This document shows, in pieces, positions 55,811 to 64,000 of a stretch of DNA of 64,000 bases (positions are counted from its first letter, which is position 1; each line of letters opens with the position of its first letter). This stretch comes from Xylanibacter ruminicola. GTDB taxonomy: Bacteria > Bacteroidota > Bacteroidia > Bacteroidales > Bacteroidaceae. The position numbers and the translations under genes were made by a program. Below the pieces are notes generated by a model, which saw nothing but the letters and a program-made list of their open reading frames with translations, was not told the origin of the DNA and did no database searches. The stretch is taken from NCBI RefSeq assembly GCF_900142525.1, contig NZ_FRBD01000008.1:62001-126000 (forward strand), written 5' to 3'.

Positions 55811-56855
55811 ATTGATTCTTAATTGTAATTCTCACGTGGAAGATGTCGTCTTCGAGTGACTGTTCCCACGTATAGCGATTTGTATACATCAGGTCTAGTC
55901 GGCGACGGGTGTTCTCCAGTCCGATACCCGATCCACTGCGATCAGCATCATCTTTGGGGAAGTTGGTGTTGTCGCAGTTAAAAATCAGTTCACCTTCATT
56001 TTGTAGCAGTCTGATGTCAATCTTTGATGTACGACTGCTGCTCACTCCGTGTTTAAATGCATTCTCAACCAGCGAAATAAATAGCAATGGGGCAATCTCC
56101 ATGTTCTGTTTTACATCGAATGATGTTGTTACCTCTGTCTTCTCGTTGCAGCGCAATTTCATCAGCGATATATAGTTGCGCATAAACTCCACTTCGCCCT
56201 CAATGGGTACCATCTTTTTGTTTGTCTCATACATGGCGTAGCGCAGCAGGTCGCTCAGCTGGGCTATAGCATCCTGAGCGGAATCGGCATCAATCTGGCA
56301 GAGACTCGATATGTTGTTCAGGGTGTTAAACAGGAAGTGTGGGTTTATCTGATTCTTCAGCCATGCCAACTCTGCCTCGGTATTCTTGGCCTTCTCGTCT
56401 TTCAGTTGTTGCTTGATCTCTCGTGTACGGATATAGTGGCGTATGCCGATGGCAATAGCTGCAACCATACAGTTAAGGACCAGGAACATCAGGAAGCCAG
56501 AGAAGAAGCCAATCCACATGTTGGGGCCCATCTCGGGCATGTTAGGGATGTTGTTGCGATTAAAGAAAACATAGAAAAACTGGGAGTTCAGTCCGATAAT
56601 CAGCACGAGATTGATAAGCGTGAACCACCAGTAACGATGTTTGAAAAAGAGCTTGGGGCCAAATAGGTAGAAATTCAGAAAATAAATAACCAATGGCGAC
56701 TGGAACAGTCCCCATACTACGAGAAATGAAGTACGTGTGGCGTGACCGTCTTGCGTACTAAGATATGTGGCCAGTGGCATGGCGCAGATAATGACTAGCC
56801 ATACTGCCACCTGTGCTGCTAGTAACCAGATGTCTTTTTTCTCTATCTTCTTCAT
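55809..56855 (-). CDS. LytS/YehU-like sensor histidine kinase
   Basis: 348 residues. Four membrane helices (about 9-31, 43-66, 77-97, 113-137), a short coiled coil, then the His_kinase domain with H173 in NQINPHFLFNTLNN. A HATPase domain follows with SLVENAFKHGV (N box) and GIGLENTRRRLDLMY (G box). There is no large extracellular domain, so the stimulus is probably sensed in or at the membrane, perhaps through a partner such as the neighbouring receptor. It is paired with the LytTR regulator. Confidence 0.9.
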   Translation of the reverse strand: MKKIEKKDIWLLAAQVAVWLVIICAMPLATYLSTQDGHATRTSFLVVWGLFQSPLVIYFLNFYLFGPKLFFKHRYWWFTLINLVLIIGLNSQFFYVFFNRNNIPNMPEMGPNMWIGFFSGFLMFLVLNCMVAAIAIGIRHYIRTREIKQQLKDEKAKNTEAELAWLKNQINPHFLFNTLNNISSLCQIDADSAQDAIAQLSDLLRYAMYETNKKMVPIEGEVEFMRNYISLMKLRCNEKTEVTTSFDVKQNMEIAPLLFISLVENAFKHGVSSSRTSKIDIRLLQNEGELIFNCDNTNFPKDDADRSGSGIGLENTRRRLDLMYTNRYTWEQSLEDDIFHVRITIKNQ

Positions 56856-56863
56856 AACGCTTG

Positions 56864-56871
56864 CAAATATA
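56864..56871 (-). promoter_or_regulatory. -7 promoter box of the kinase-regulator operon
   Basis: On the minus strand reads TATATTTG, matching TAnnTTTG. It lies only 9 bp before the ATG, so the mRNA would be almost leaderless. Confidence 0.45.
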
Positions 56872-56882
56872 ATATTTTTTTC

Positions 56883-56956
56883 CTACGGATTATACGGATT
56901 ATACGAATTATTTTCAGTTTGTGATAAAAAATCCGTAAAAACCGTATAATCCGTAG
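56883..56956. repeat. GGATTATAC tandem units forming a 15-bp inverted repeat
   Basis: CTACGGATTATACGG (56883-56897) is perfectly complementary to CCGTATAATCCGTAG (56942-56956). GGATTATAC units are repeated in tandem at the left end. The element occupies the gap between the receptor stop and the kinase promoter. Confidence 0.75.
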
Positions 56957-56969
56957 ACTATAAATAAGT

Positions 56970-59432
56970 TTAATTGGTTTCCGATCCGATGCTGTTCAAC
57001 ATCTCACCCTGCGACTGCTGCTCAATGAAGTCGTTCTGTACGCGGCTCTTGTGCTGCTTGCTTGCCATCTTGGTGTTGCCAAAGCTGTAGCTTACTGTGA
57101 ATGTAACGCCGTAGATGGGCACCTTTATGTTATTGTAAGAGGTGAAATCCTTACCGCGGCTACAGGTCTCAATGCTGATGTTGCCACCCTTGTTCAGTCC
57201 CAGTTGTCCTGAAATGCTCAGATTCAGCTTGTCGTTAAGCAGACTCTTCGAGAGGCTTGCTGTTACCAGATTGAATCCACCGCTCCATCCCTGCAGCGTG
57301 TAGCTCTTGGTTGATGAGATGGCAAATGCACTCAGCTTCAGATTCCAAGGCAGCGTCTGCTGTATACCTGCCATGATGTTGGCTGTCCATCCGTTATTGC
57401 TCTCGTCAAGCACGTCGCTACGCAGGTCGATGTAGTTCAGACTTCCGTTAAAGAAGAGTCGTGTGTCCTTGGTCAGCAGATAGTTTACGTAGCCGTTCAC
57501 ACCTGTCTGATGACTCTTTACTACATTGCCATAGGTGGTGTTCAGCAGGTTGTTGTTGTCGTAGAAGCTGTACTGCGAGATGGCGTTATCAACAAAGTTG
57601 TGATGCAGGTTCAGGTTTACCATCAGCTTCGATGTGAAGGCGTTGTATACCAGCGAGATGTTGTGGGCTTTCTCTACATCCAGGTCCGGATTACCATAGA
57701 ACAGTGCTATCGGGTTCGACTTATCAACGTATGGGTTCAGGTAAGAGATACCAGGGCGGCTGATGCGCATGTTGTAGGTCAGGCCGAGGTTGCTGCCCAT
57801 GCCGAGGTTATACTGCATGCTGGCTGTTGGGACCAGGCTTCCGTAGCTCGTGCTGAAGTTATCGCCATTGCCCAGATGGTATTCTACGTCCTGCCAGGTG
57901 TACTCATAGCGCAGGCCTGCCTTCAGTCCGAATTTGTTCCAGTTGCCCACGTATTCGCCATAACCAGCCAGAATAGAGTTCTTATACTCGTAGTCAGAGC
58001 TTGAACTTGGATCGTAAACGCCCTTCAGATAATATTTTGAATCTGATGTGGCATCGTGCAACTGCAGCTTACCGCCTAGACTTAGTGTCTGTCCCTGCGC
58101 CAAAGGCATGGTGTAATCCAACTGGAAAGTGTGGTTGGTGGTTTTGTTCTCATTGTCGGAGAATCTGTTAGTCAGGTCGATAAGTGACGAACTGTTGTCG
58201 AAGTTGTTTGTTGTCTCTGTGGTAGAGGGGCTGTAGTTGAGCTGATATGTAAGAGCTAGCGACTGGGTGTGATCTTTGTTGAAGAAACGCTGATAGTCGA
58301 TGCTTCCGCTGAACGATGTGCGCGAGTTCTTCATATCGGTAGTGCTTGTGTAATCGAAGCCTGTGCCGTAAGCATCTCCGCCCATGGTGGTATAAGTTGT
58401 GCCGTTGCTCTTCATGTTCATGGTGTTGATAGATGCCGTCAGGTTCAGGCTGCTCATGGGGTCAAGCTGGTAGCCCAGAGTCAGGCTTCCCATAGTAAAC
58501 GGTGTCTTCACATCGTTCTCCGATGTCAGTATCTGTGAGTTACCGTTGTCCTGTAGCTGCTCCATTTCGGTTGTGGTGTTGCCAGGCTTGTTGTAGCTTG
58601 TCATCACGTTGGCGCTGAATGAAAGCTTGCCCTGCTGTCCGCTTACAAATGCGCTTCCGCCCAGTTGCTTGGTTCCTGCCGATGCACGAACAGTTCCGTT
58701 GATGCCGTTCATGCTTTGTGCGGTGGCCTGTCCGTTCACGTCTACCTTGTTCAGTACGATATTCAATACACCAGCTGCACCTTCTGCATCGTATTTTGCG
58801 CCTGGGTTGGTCATTACCTCAATGCTCTTAACGGCTGTGGCTGGCATGCTCTTGAAAACCATCGATGGATTGCTCGAGAACATCACGTTGGGCATTCCGT
58901 CTACGTATACCTTAAACGATGAACTGCCGTTTACGGTGATGTTATCCTGTCCGTCAACAGTTACCATTGGTACTTTGCGGAGCATATCCAGAACGGTGTA
59001 CGACTTTGAGTCCTCATCTTCGGCCACATTGTAGCTCATCTTGTCTACATCCATTTTTACTAATGGCTTCTGGGCTACAACTTCAACACCTTTCAGCATG
59101 GTCTCGCTCTCCTTCATGTAGATGGTGTCCAGGTCGAGTGTGCCAGCCTTACCAAGTTCAATATCCTTGATCAGGTCTTCCTTACCCACGCTGCTGAATA
59201 CGATGCTGTAAGTACCGCTGCCCTTTACTTCCTGCTGGAACTGTCCGTTCTCGTTGGTCAGAAACATGGCTACTGGCTTGTCCTTCTTCTTAGCCGAGAA
59301 GATGCGGACTGTGGCATAAGGCTCACTCTCGCCAAGTGTCTGGTCTATCAATACACCCTTAACGGTGGTTTGGGCCATAGTCTCTACTGCCATCAGGCAG
59401 ATTGCTGCAAATGTAAGAATAATCTTTTTCAT
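56970..59432 (-). CDS. TonB-dependent-receptor-like outer membrane protein (OMP_b-brl_3 type)
   Basis: 820 residues. Signal peptide ending near VETMAQ. A carboxypeptidase-regulatory-like domain (TTVKGVLIDQTLGESEPYAT, residues 21-105) is followed by a plug-like domain (VLDMLRKVPMVTVDGQDNIT, VKSIEVMTNPGAKYDAEGA). A large C-terminal barrel then runs to the end (repeated aromatic-ended strands such as LSLGGKLQL and YGVTFTVSYSF). No SusD partner is adjacent. Position directly upstream of a kinase-regulator pair suggests a nutrient or peptide uptake or signalling role; the ligand is unknown. Confidence 0.88.
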   Translation of the reverse strand: MKKIILTFAAICLMAVETMAQTTVKGVLIDQTLGESEPYATVRIFSAKKKDKPVAMFLTNENGQFQQEVKGSGTYSIVFSSVGKEDLIKDIELGKAGTLDLDTIYMKESETMLKGVEVVAQKPLVKMDVDKMSYNVAEDEDSKSYTVLDMLRKVPMVTVDGQDNITVNGSSSFKVYVDGMPNVMFSSNPSMVFKSMPATAVKSIEVMTNPGAKYDAEGAAGVLNIVLNKVDVNGQATAQSMNGINGTVRASAGTKQLGGSAFVSGQQGKLSFSANVMTSYNKPGNTTTEMEQLQDNGNSQILTSENDVKTPFTMGSLTLGYQLDPMSSLNLTASINTMNMKSNGTTYTTMGGDAYGTGFDYTSTTDMKNSRTSFSGSIDYQRFFNKDHTQSLALTYQLNYSPSTTETTNNFDNSSSLIDLTNRFSDNENKTTNHTFQLDYTMPLAQGQTLSLGGKLQLHDATSDSKYYLKGVYDPSSSSDYEYKNSILAGYGEYVGNWNKFGLKAGLRYEYTWQDVEYHLGNGDNFSTSYGSLVPTASMQYNLGMGSNLGLTYNMRISRPGISYLNPYVDKSNPIALFYGNPDLDVEKAHNISLVYNAFTSKLMVNLNLHHNFVDNAISQYSFYDNNNLLNTTYGNVVKSHQTGVNGYVNYLLTKDTRLFFNGSLNYIDLRSDVLDESNNGWTANIMAGIQQTLPWNLKLSAFAISSTKSYTLQGWSGGFNLVTASLSKSLLNDKLNLSISGQLGLNKGGNISIETCSRGKDFTSYNNIKVPIYGVTFTVSYSFGNTKMASKQHKSRVQNDFIEQQSQGEMLNSIGSETN

Positions 59433-59477
59433 ACCTTTTTATTTTATTGTTTCTACTTTTTCGTCCTTTTGACGATG

Positions 59478-59485
59478 CAAAGGTA
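59478..59485 (-). promoter_or_regulatory. -7 promoter box of the receptor gene
   Basis: On the minus strand reads TACCTTTG, 46 bp upstream of the ATG and directly downstream of the repeated operator-like sites at 59494-59552. Confidence 0.65.
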
Positions 59486-59493
59486 TGAAGAAT

Positions 59494-59552
59494 GGGGGCA
59501 AACGTGAAATAACTTTCGACGTTTACCCCCATGTGTTTCGACGTTTACCCTC
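59494..59552 (-). promoter_or_regulatory. Triple GGGTAAACGTCGAAA sites: candidate LytTR operator
   Basis: On the minus strand two direct copies of GGGTAAACGTCGAAA are spaced exactly 22 bp apart (59536-59550 and 59514-59528). An inverted near copy TTTCACGTTTGCCCCC (59494-59509) overlaps the presumed -33 region. LytTR regulators bind paired direct repeats about two helical turns apart, and such a regulator is encoded in the same gene group. Confidence 0.6.
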
Positions 59553-59554
59553 AA

Positions 59555-60838
59555 TTAGATTTTGTCGAGTGCCTGTTTGATGTCGTTCAGTATATCTTCT
59601 ACGTCCTCAATACCAACGCTCAGACGAATCAGGTCGGGTGCGATGCCTGCCTCAAGCAACTGCTCTTCGCTCAGCTGACGGTGAGTGTGGCTGGCTGGAT
59701 GCAGCACACAGGTGCGGGCATCGGCCACGTGGGTAACGATGTTTATCATCTCCAGCGAGTCCATCCACTTGATGGCTGTCTCGCGTGTTCCTTTCAGACC
59801 GAAGGCGATAACGCCACAGCTTCCGTTGGGCAGATACTTCTGTCCCAGTGCGTAGTACTTATCTGTGGGCAGTCCGCAGTAGTGAACCCAAGCCACCTTC
59901 TCGTTGGCATTCAGGAACTCGGCCACTTTCTGAGCGTTCTTACAGTGCTGGGCCATACGCAGATGCAGTGTCTGCAGACCAAGGTTCAGCAGGAACGAGT
60001 TCTGTGGTGCAGGTATGCTGCCAAGGTCGCGCATCAGCTGGGCTACCAACTTGGTCATATAGCCCATCTTGCCGAAGGCCTTTACGTAAGTCAGTCCGTG
60101 GTATGACTCATCGGGTGTGCAGAGTCCTGGGAACTTTTCTGCGTGAGCCATCCAGTCGAAGTTGCCGCTGTCAACTACGCATCCGCCAACCTGAGTGGCC
60201 AGACCATCCATATATTTGGTGGTAGAGTGGGTTACGATGTCGGCACCCCACTCGAATGGGCGACAGTTTATTGGTGTAGCAAAAGTGTTATCGATAATCA
60301 GGGGCACACCATTCTTGTGTGCTATCTTGGCAAACTTCTCGATGTCGAGCACGGCGCAGCCTGGGTTTGTGATGGTCTCGCCAAACAGGGCCTTGGTGTT
60401 TGGACGGAAAGCCTTCTGAATCTCCTCTTCGCTGGCATCTGGCGATACAAAGGTGCAGTCGATGCCAAGCTTCTTCAGTGTGACGCCAAAGAGGTTGTAT
60501 GTTCCACCGTAAATCTCGTTTGAGGTTACGAAGTGGTCGCCGCTCTGGCAGATGTTGAAGATGGCGTAGAAGTTGGCAGCCTGGCCGCTTGAAGTAAGCA
60601 TTGCGCCCACACCGCCCTCGAGTGTAGCTATCTTAGCAGCCACAGCGTCGTTGGTAGGATTCTGCAGGCGGGTGTAGAAGTAGCCCTCCTTCTCCAGATC
60701 AAACAACTTTGCCATCTCGTCAGAGTCATCATACTTAAATGTGGTGCTCTGAATGATGGGCAACTCAATTGGTTCTCCGTTCTTGGCCTTGTAGCCAGCC
60801 TGTACGCAAAGCGTGCCTTGTCTCAATTTCTTCTCCAT
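59555..60838 (-). CDS. metY: O-acetylhomoserine aminocarboxypropyltransferase/cysteine synthase type PLP enzyme
   Basis: 427 residues from ATG at 60838 (MEKKLRQGTLCVQAGY); a longer frame runs back past the promoter. Cys/Met-metabolism PLP family, MetY branch. Landmarks: SSGQAANFYAIFNICQSGDH, LIIDNTFATPINCRPFEWGA, and the Schiff-base lysine in ADIVTHSTTKYMDG. It probably makes homocysteine from O-acetylhomoserine and sulfide. The short 5' UTR leaves no room for a SAM riboswitch. Confidence 0.9.
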   Translation of the reverse strand: MEKKLRQGTLCVQAGYKAKNGEPIELPIIQSTTFKYDDSDEMAKLFDLEKEGYFYTRLQNPTNDAVAAKIATLEGGVGAMLTSSGQAANFYAIFNICQSGDHFVTSNEIYGGTYNLFGVTLKKLGIDCTFVSPDASEEEIQKAFRPNTKALFGETITNPGCAVLDIEKFAKIAHKNGVPLIIDNTFATPINCRPFEWGADIVTHSTTKYMDGLATQVGGCVVDSGNFDWMAHAEKFPGLCTPDESYHGLTYVKAFGKMGYMTKLVAQLMRDLGSIPAPQNSFLLNLGLQTLHLRMAQHCKNAQKVAEFLNANEKVAWVHYCGLPTDKYYALGQKYLPNGSCGVIAFGLKGTRETAIKWMDSLEMINIVTHVADARTCVLHPASHTHRQLSEEQLLEAGIAPDLIRLSVGIEDVEDILNDIKQALDKI

Positions 60839-60866
60839 TTGCTTGTTGTTTATTTCATTTTGGCCG

Positions 60867-60874
60867 CAAAGATA
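60867..60874 (-). promoter_or_regulatory. -7 promoter box of metY
   Basis: On the minus strand reads TATCTTTG, 28 bp upstream of the ATG at 60838. It supports this start over the longer frame. Confidence 0.6.
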
Positions 60875-60939
60875 CCAATTTCTAATCAAAATGCCAAATA
60901 TAATTCTATTTTTCTGTCATTTGGTTAAGATAGGTGAAC

Positions 60940-61031
60940 AACTATTTAAAGAGTTTAACCAGAATAAGTAACTACAAGAAATAGTTGTGTGTTTACATTT
61001 TTATAGTTACATTTGCCGCCAGATACTGATA
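60940..61031 (+). promoter_or_regulatory. blaI-M56 promoter with candidate BlaI operator (locus 2)
   Basis: AACTA at 60940 and AACTA-N7-TAGTTGT at 60970-60988, then TAGTTACATTTGC (61004-61016) in which TACATTTG is a perfect -7 box, then AGATACTGATAA. This mirrors 27791-27860. Confidence 0.6.
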
Positions 61032-61068
61032 ACGTTGTTGAAGTTAAACTTAAAAAACAGAAACAAGA

Positions 61069-61440
61069 ATGAAGAAACTTACAAATAAAGAGCGTGAAGT
61101 GATGGAGCTGTTTTGGCACCACGGCCCAATGTTCGTTAGGGAGCTGTTGGAACATTACGATGAGCCCAAACCGCATTTCAATACCCTGTCTACTATTGTA
61201 CGCAGACTGGAGTATCAGGGCTATGTAGGCCACAAACAGTATGGTTCTACTTATCAGTATCATGCACTGATAACTGAGGAGGATTATGCCAAGAAGAATA
61301 TCTTCCGTCTGGTTGACAACTACATCGTTGATTCCTATAAAGGATTGGTGTCGACCTTCTTGAAGGAAGAGAAACTCTCTGTAGATGAACTCCGCGAACT
61401 GCTCACACAAGTTGAAGAATATAAAGATTCAAAGAAATGA
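61069..61440 (+). CDS. blaI: BlaI/MecI-type repressor (locus 2)
   Basis: 123 residues, closely similar to the locus-1 repressor (same start MKKLTNKE, same GPMFVRELLEHYDEP and HFNTLSTIVRRLEYQGYVGH). Winged-helix N-terminus and C-terminal dimerisation helix (VDELRELLTQVEE). Its stop overlaps the M56 ATG (ATGA), so the two are translationally coupled. It probably represses its own promoter, and possibly that of locus 1, through AACTA-N7-TAGTT sites. Confidence 0.87.
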   Translation: MKKLTNKEREVMELFWHHGPMFVRELLEHYDEPKPHFNTLSTIVRRLEYQGYVGHKQYGSTYQYHALITEEDYAKKNIFRLVDNYIVDSYKGLVSTFLKEEKLSVDELRELLTQVEEYKDSKK

Positions 61441-64000
61441 TGACTCTGTTTTTCACCTACGAACTGAAGGTTGCTATACTGATAGCTGTGTTTTACATCT
61501 TCTGGCGATTGCTGGTTGCTAACGAGACTTGGCACCGACTTAACCGTATTGTTTTGCTTTCTACTGCTATCGCATCGTTTGTATTGCCGCTCTGCGTGAT
61601 AACCATTCACCATACGGTAGAGGTAACGCCTGATGCGGTAGAGCCTGCATCTACAGTTGTTGCGGATTTAGAATCTGCTACCAGCGAGACCGATATTTCA
61701 AGTTCTCTCCAGCAAGCACCTGTGGCAGAAACCGCTTTAGTGCCAACAGAGACACAACAGTCTTTCAATTGGCAACTGCCGCTAACCGTCATATATATAA
61801 TAGGTGTATTGGTGGTATTGTTGAGAGTTGCTATGTCGTTATGGCGACTTCACACGATGGCGGCCGAAAGCGAGATCCATCTCTTGGACGATGGGCGCCA
61901 GATAGCTGTATGCGAGAAAATACAATCGCCCTTTAGTTGGTGGAAAACAGTATTCCTGAATCGTCAGGATTATGAGGATGGCCCCACAGCCCTCCTGACT
62001 CATGAACTGGGGCACATCCGTCTGCATCACTCTGCCGATGTGCTCTTGGTAGAACTGCTTACTGCCCTGCAATGGTTCAACCCCACTATGTGGATGCTTC
62101 GTGCCGACTTGCGCACCATCCACGAATATGAGGCCGACCAGCAGGTCATCTCTCACGGATTCAACGACGTTCAGTATCTACAGTTATTAATCCGTAAGGC
62201 CGCTGTACAGAGCGGGTACTCTCTGGCAAACGGTTTCTTTAACAGTACCCTCAAAAAAAGAATTAAAATGATGATGAAACCAAAATCAACCCGCCACCAG
62301 TGGCTTCGTTTTGCCTATCTGCTGCCCATCATAGCTGTATCGCTTGCCTTGTCGGCCAAAGTCCAGTTGGATGTAGTGGATCGTGGTTCAAATATCGTTT
62401 TCAGCGAACCTCAGGAGCCAATAACCAACGAGAACCGGCTCTTTCTGATTGTCGATGTTGATGAAGCAAGAAAGATTGTTCCACAAAAAGGAAAGACAAG
62501 GAGTGTGTGGGGATACGTTGACGATAATGGTCACTGGGATAAAAAATCTGCAGAAGCAGCCAATCATGGTAAGCATCTTGTTGTTCATATGCCCAAAGGC
62601 TCTGTGTTAGTAAACGACAAAGAGACGAAGAAAATTGAGGCTGACGTCAATTACTCATTCGCCCAAGCCACAACGGAATGGCAACTAAATGGTGTGCCAT
62701 TCGATGAGAACAATGTTCCCGTTCTGAACTGCAAGGATCTCAAAAGGATAGAGCAACATTGGAATGGCAAGAAGAATGTTGTTAATTTCATCACGAGTGC
62801 AGAATCTGCCATTATTCTCATTGAGAAGGATGGTAGAGAGTGCATAGGTGTGAAAGCTCCAGTTGGGGCTTTCTACACCTGGCTTGTTAATGGGCATCTG
62901 GCCGAAAGAGGTGCTATAAATAAAGATAAATGGTGGAATGTAAGAGGATATTACCCTTTGTATGACCATTTAATAACTCTTGATGGAAAAGAGATTAATA
63001 AAGGCTATCTGCCATATGTGCCACTAAACTATATTAAAGAGGTAAAACTGATACAAGGTGAGACACCACGACGTATTGAACTCTATACCCACTATGTTAC
63101 CGAATTTAATAGAGATGTTGATTTTGACTATCCTGCAGAGTACAAAGAAAAGCAGAAAGCATGGATATTCTTTAAAGCCGAAGAAATGGCCACAGGTCGA
63201 CAACTGAAGGATGCTGAGATAACAGTAGTAGAGACTGGCCAGAAAGCCAAAACCAATGCCGAAGGCTGGTGCGAGCTAAAGGTTCCCCTAGGAACAACCG
63301 TACGTGCGTCGTATCCAGGATTAGAAGCCGAGACATACAAAGTAAATCATTTTAATGGCAACGACATACAAGGATGGACTTTCTGTATGAGCAAACCCGG
63401 AGAGCGTATCTATGGTAATGTACAGCAAGAGGCCGAGTTCGCTGGTGATAAAGATAAGTGGTTTGCTATAAACACACAATTGCCAAAAGCTACTGATGGC
63501 AAGGGAATATCTCGCAGGGTTACTGTAAATTTCGTTGTCAACGAAGATGGCTCCATCAGTGGTGTCAGAATCAGAAATGGAATTAACAAAACGCTTAACG
63601 AAGAGGCTCTCCGATTGGTTCGAAGTATGCCACGATGGAAACCAGCCATCAAAGATGGTAAGCCCGTAAAAAGCCTAGTTCTTTCAAGTGTTTCTTTTGA
63701 GAACATACAGGACAATGTCCTTATCGGTGCATACGTTCGAGATGAAAAAACGAAGAAATACCTGAATGATGCCACAGTAGAGCTGATGAATATGAACAAA
63801 GTTGTACTATCAAAACCGAGGATTCAAGAAGTAGTAAGAGGTTCAGAGATGTATCGCTACGTTTGGGCTGTACCTCGCCAGGACAAATACATCATAAAGG
63901 TTACGAAGCCAAAATTCCAAACGGAGTATAGAACAATCACAATAAAAACCAGCGAAACGCAGAAAATCGTCGATGATATAATCCTCAAATCAAAATCGTA
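61437..64000 (+). CDS. BlaR1-type M56 peptidase with long periplasmic tail, 3' end outside window
   Basis: Open from ATG at 61437 (a second ATG follows at 61440) to the window end, at least 854 codons. The N-terminal membrane part resembles locus 1 (TYELKVAILIAVFYIFWRLL). The zinc motif HELGH begins at residue 189, with EYEAD after it. After the helix LRFAYLLPIIAVSLALS comes a periplasmic tail much longer than in locus 1. It includes a regulatory-like segment (GWCELKVPLGTTVRASYPG) and a TonB C-terminal-like unit (VNFVVNEDGSISGVRIRNG, MPRWKPAIKDGKPV), and a further beta-rich part begins before the edge. It probably signals to the upstream BlaI. Confidence 0.85.
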   Translation, partial: MMTLFFTYELKVAILIAVFYIFWRLLVANETWHRLNRIVLLSTAIASFVLPLCVITIHHTVEVTPDAVEPASTVVADLESATSETDISSSLQQAPVAETALVPTETQQSFNWQLPLTVIYIIGVLVVLLRVAMSLWRLHTMAAESEIHLLDDGRQIAVCEKIQSPFSWWKTVFLNRQDYEDGPTALLTHELGHIRLHHSADVLLVELLTALQWFNPTMWMLRADLRTIHEYEADQQVISHGFNDVQYLQLLIRKAAVQSGYSLANGFFNSTLKKRIKMMMKPKSTRHQWLRFAYLLPIIAVSLALSAKVQLDVVDRGSNIVFSEPQEPITNENRLFLIVDVDEARKIVPQKGKTRSVWGYVDDNGHWDKKSAEAANHGKHLVVHMPKGSVLVNDKETKKIEADVNYSFAQATTEWQLNGVPFDENNVPVLNCKDLKRIEQHWNGKKNVVNFITSAESAIILIEKDGRECIGVKAPVGAFYTWLVNGHLAERGAINKDKWWNVRGYYPLYDHLITLDGKEINKGYLPYVPLNYIKEVKLIQGETPRRIELYTHYVTEFNRDVDFDYPAEYKEKQKAWIFFKAEEMATGRQLKDAEITVVETGQKAKTNAEGWCELKVPLGTTVRASYPGLEAETYKVNHFNGNDIQGWTFCMSKPGERIYGNVQQEAEFAGDKDKWFAINTQLPKATDGKGISRRVTVNFVVNEDGSISGVRIRNGINKTLNEEALRLVRSMPRWKPAIKDGKPVKSLVLSSVSFENIQDNVLIGAYVRDEKTKKYLNDATVELMNMNKVVLSKPRIQEVVRGSEMYRYVWAVPRQDKYIIKVTKPKFQTEYRTITIKTSETQKIVDDIILKSKS

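Noticed and set aside
60838..60890. SAM riboswitch upstream of metY
   Set aside because: The promoter box lies 28 bp from the ATG, leaving no room for an aptamer.

Overview
The window comes from a member of the Bacteroidales, most likely a Prevotella-like species. This is judged from the Bacteroidetes -7 promoter element (TAnnTTTG) in front of most transcription units, the near absence of Shine-Dalgarno motifs, the protein families (DUF4988 lipoprotein, M56 peptidase with TonB-type C-terminus, TonB-dependent receptor with carboxypeptidase-regulatory domain), and the short palindromic and GGATTATAC-type intergenic repeats. No database search was possible, so the genus is an inference.

Layout. 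1-9.0 kb: a partial 7TM-HD phosphohydrolase (minus), diverging from gltX-waaA-metallophosphoesterase (plus); gamma-carbonic-anhydrase-like protein and mdh (minus); an M24 aminopeptidase P; then a repeat-rich gap. 9.1-27.7 kb: translation and transcription genes on the plus strand: rpsU-xerC-hpf, the tRNA cluster Thr-Tyr-Gly-Thr followed by tuf, tRNA-Trp, secE, nusG, rplKAJL, rpoBC, then rpsL-rpsG-fusA-rpsJ closed by a terminator. 27.7-37.3 kb: an accessory block sitting between rpsJ and rplC, neighbours that are contiguous in the usual S10 operon. It carries a BlaI/M56/TPR signalling unit, a probable outer-membrane barrel protein, a DUF4988/Ig-like lipoprotein with a damaged N-terminus, a metallophosphoesterase lipoprotein interrupted by one in-frame TAG, a methyltransferase preceded by a small ORF, and the wreck of an AraC regulator. 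37.36-52.2 kb: a new promoter drives rplC to rpmJ (including secY, map, infA), and a second one drives rpsM-rpsK-rpsD-rpoA-rplQ. 52.3-64 kb: glycine-zipper lipoprotein (plus); then a minus-strand run of rlpA, gdhA, a LytTR regulator and its LytS-like kinase, a TonB-dependent receptor and an O-acetylhomoserine sulfhydrylase-type enzyme; finally a second blaI-M56 pair (plus) that runs off the end.

How it works together. Most of the window is core growth machinery whose promoters share GC-rich start regions and early hairpins. The more individual biology is in (1) two paralogous BlaI/M56 loci with a shared candidate operator (AACTA-N7-TAGTT) and conserved leader, (2) a TonB-dependent receptor whose promoter carries 22-bp-spaced direct repeats suited to the adjacent LytTR regulator, and (3) several repeat families, two of which are inserted in frame inside genes. 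Three genes in the accessory block look broken or recoded, so the block seems to be decaying. I see no transposase, phage gene, CRISPR array or rRNA gene here.
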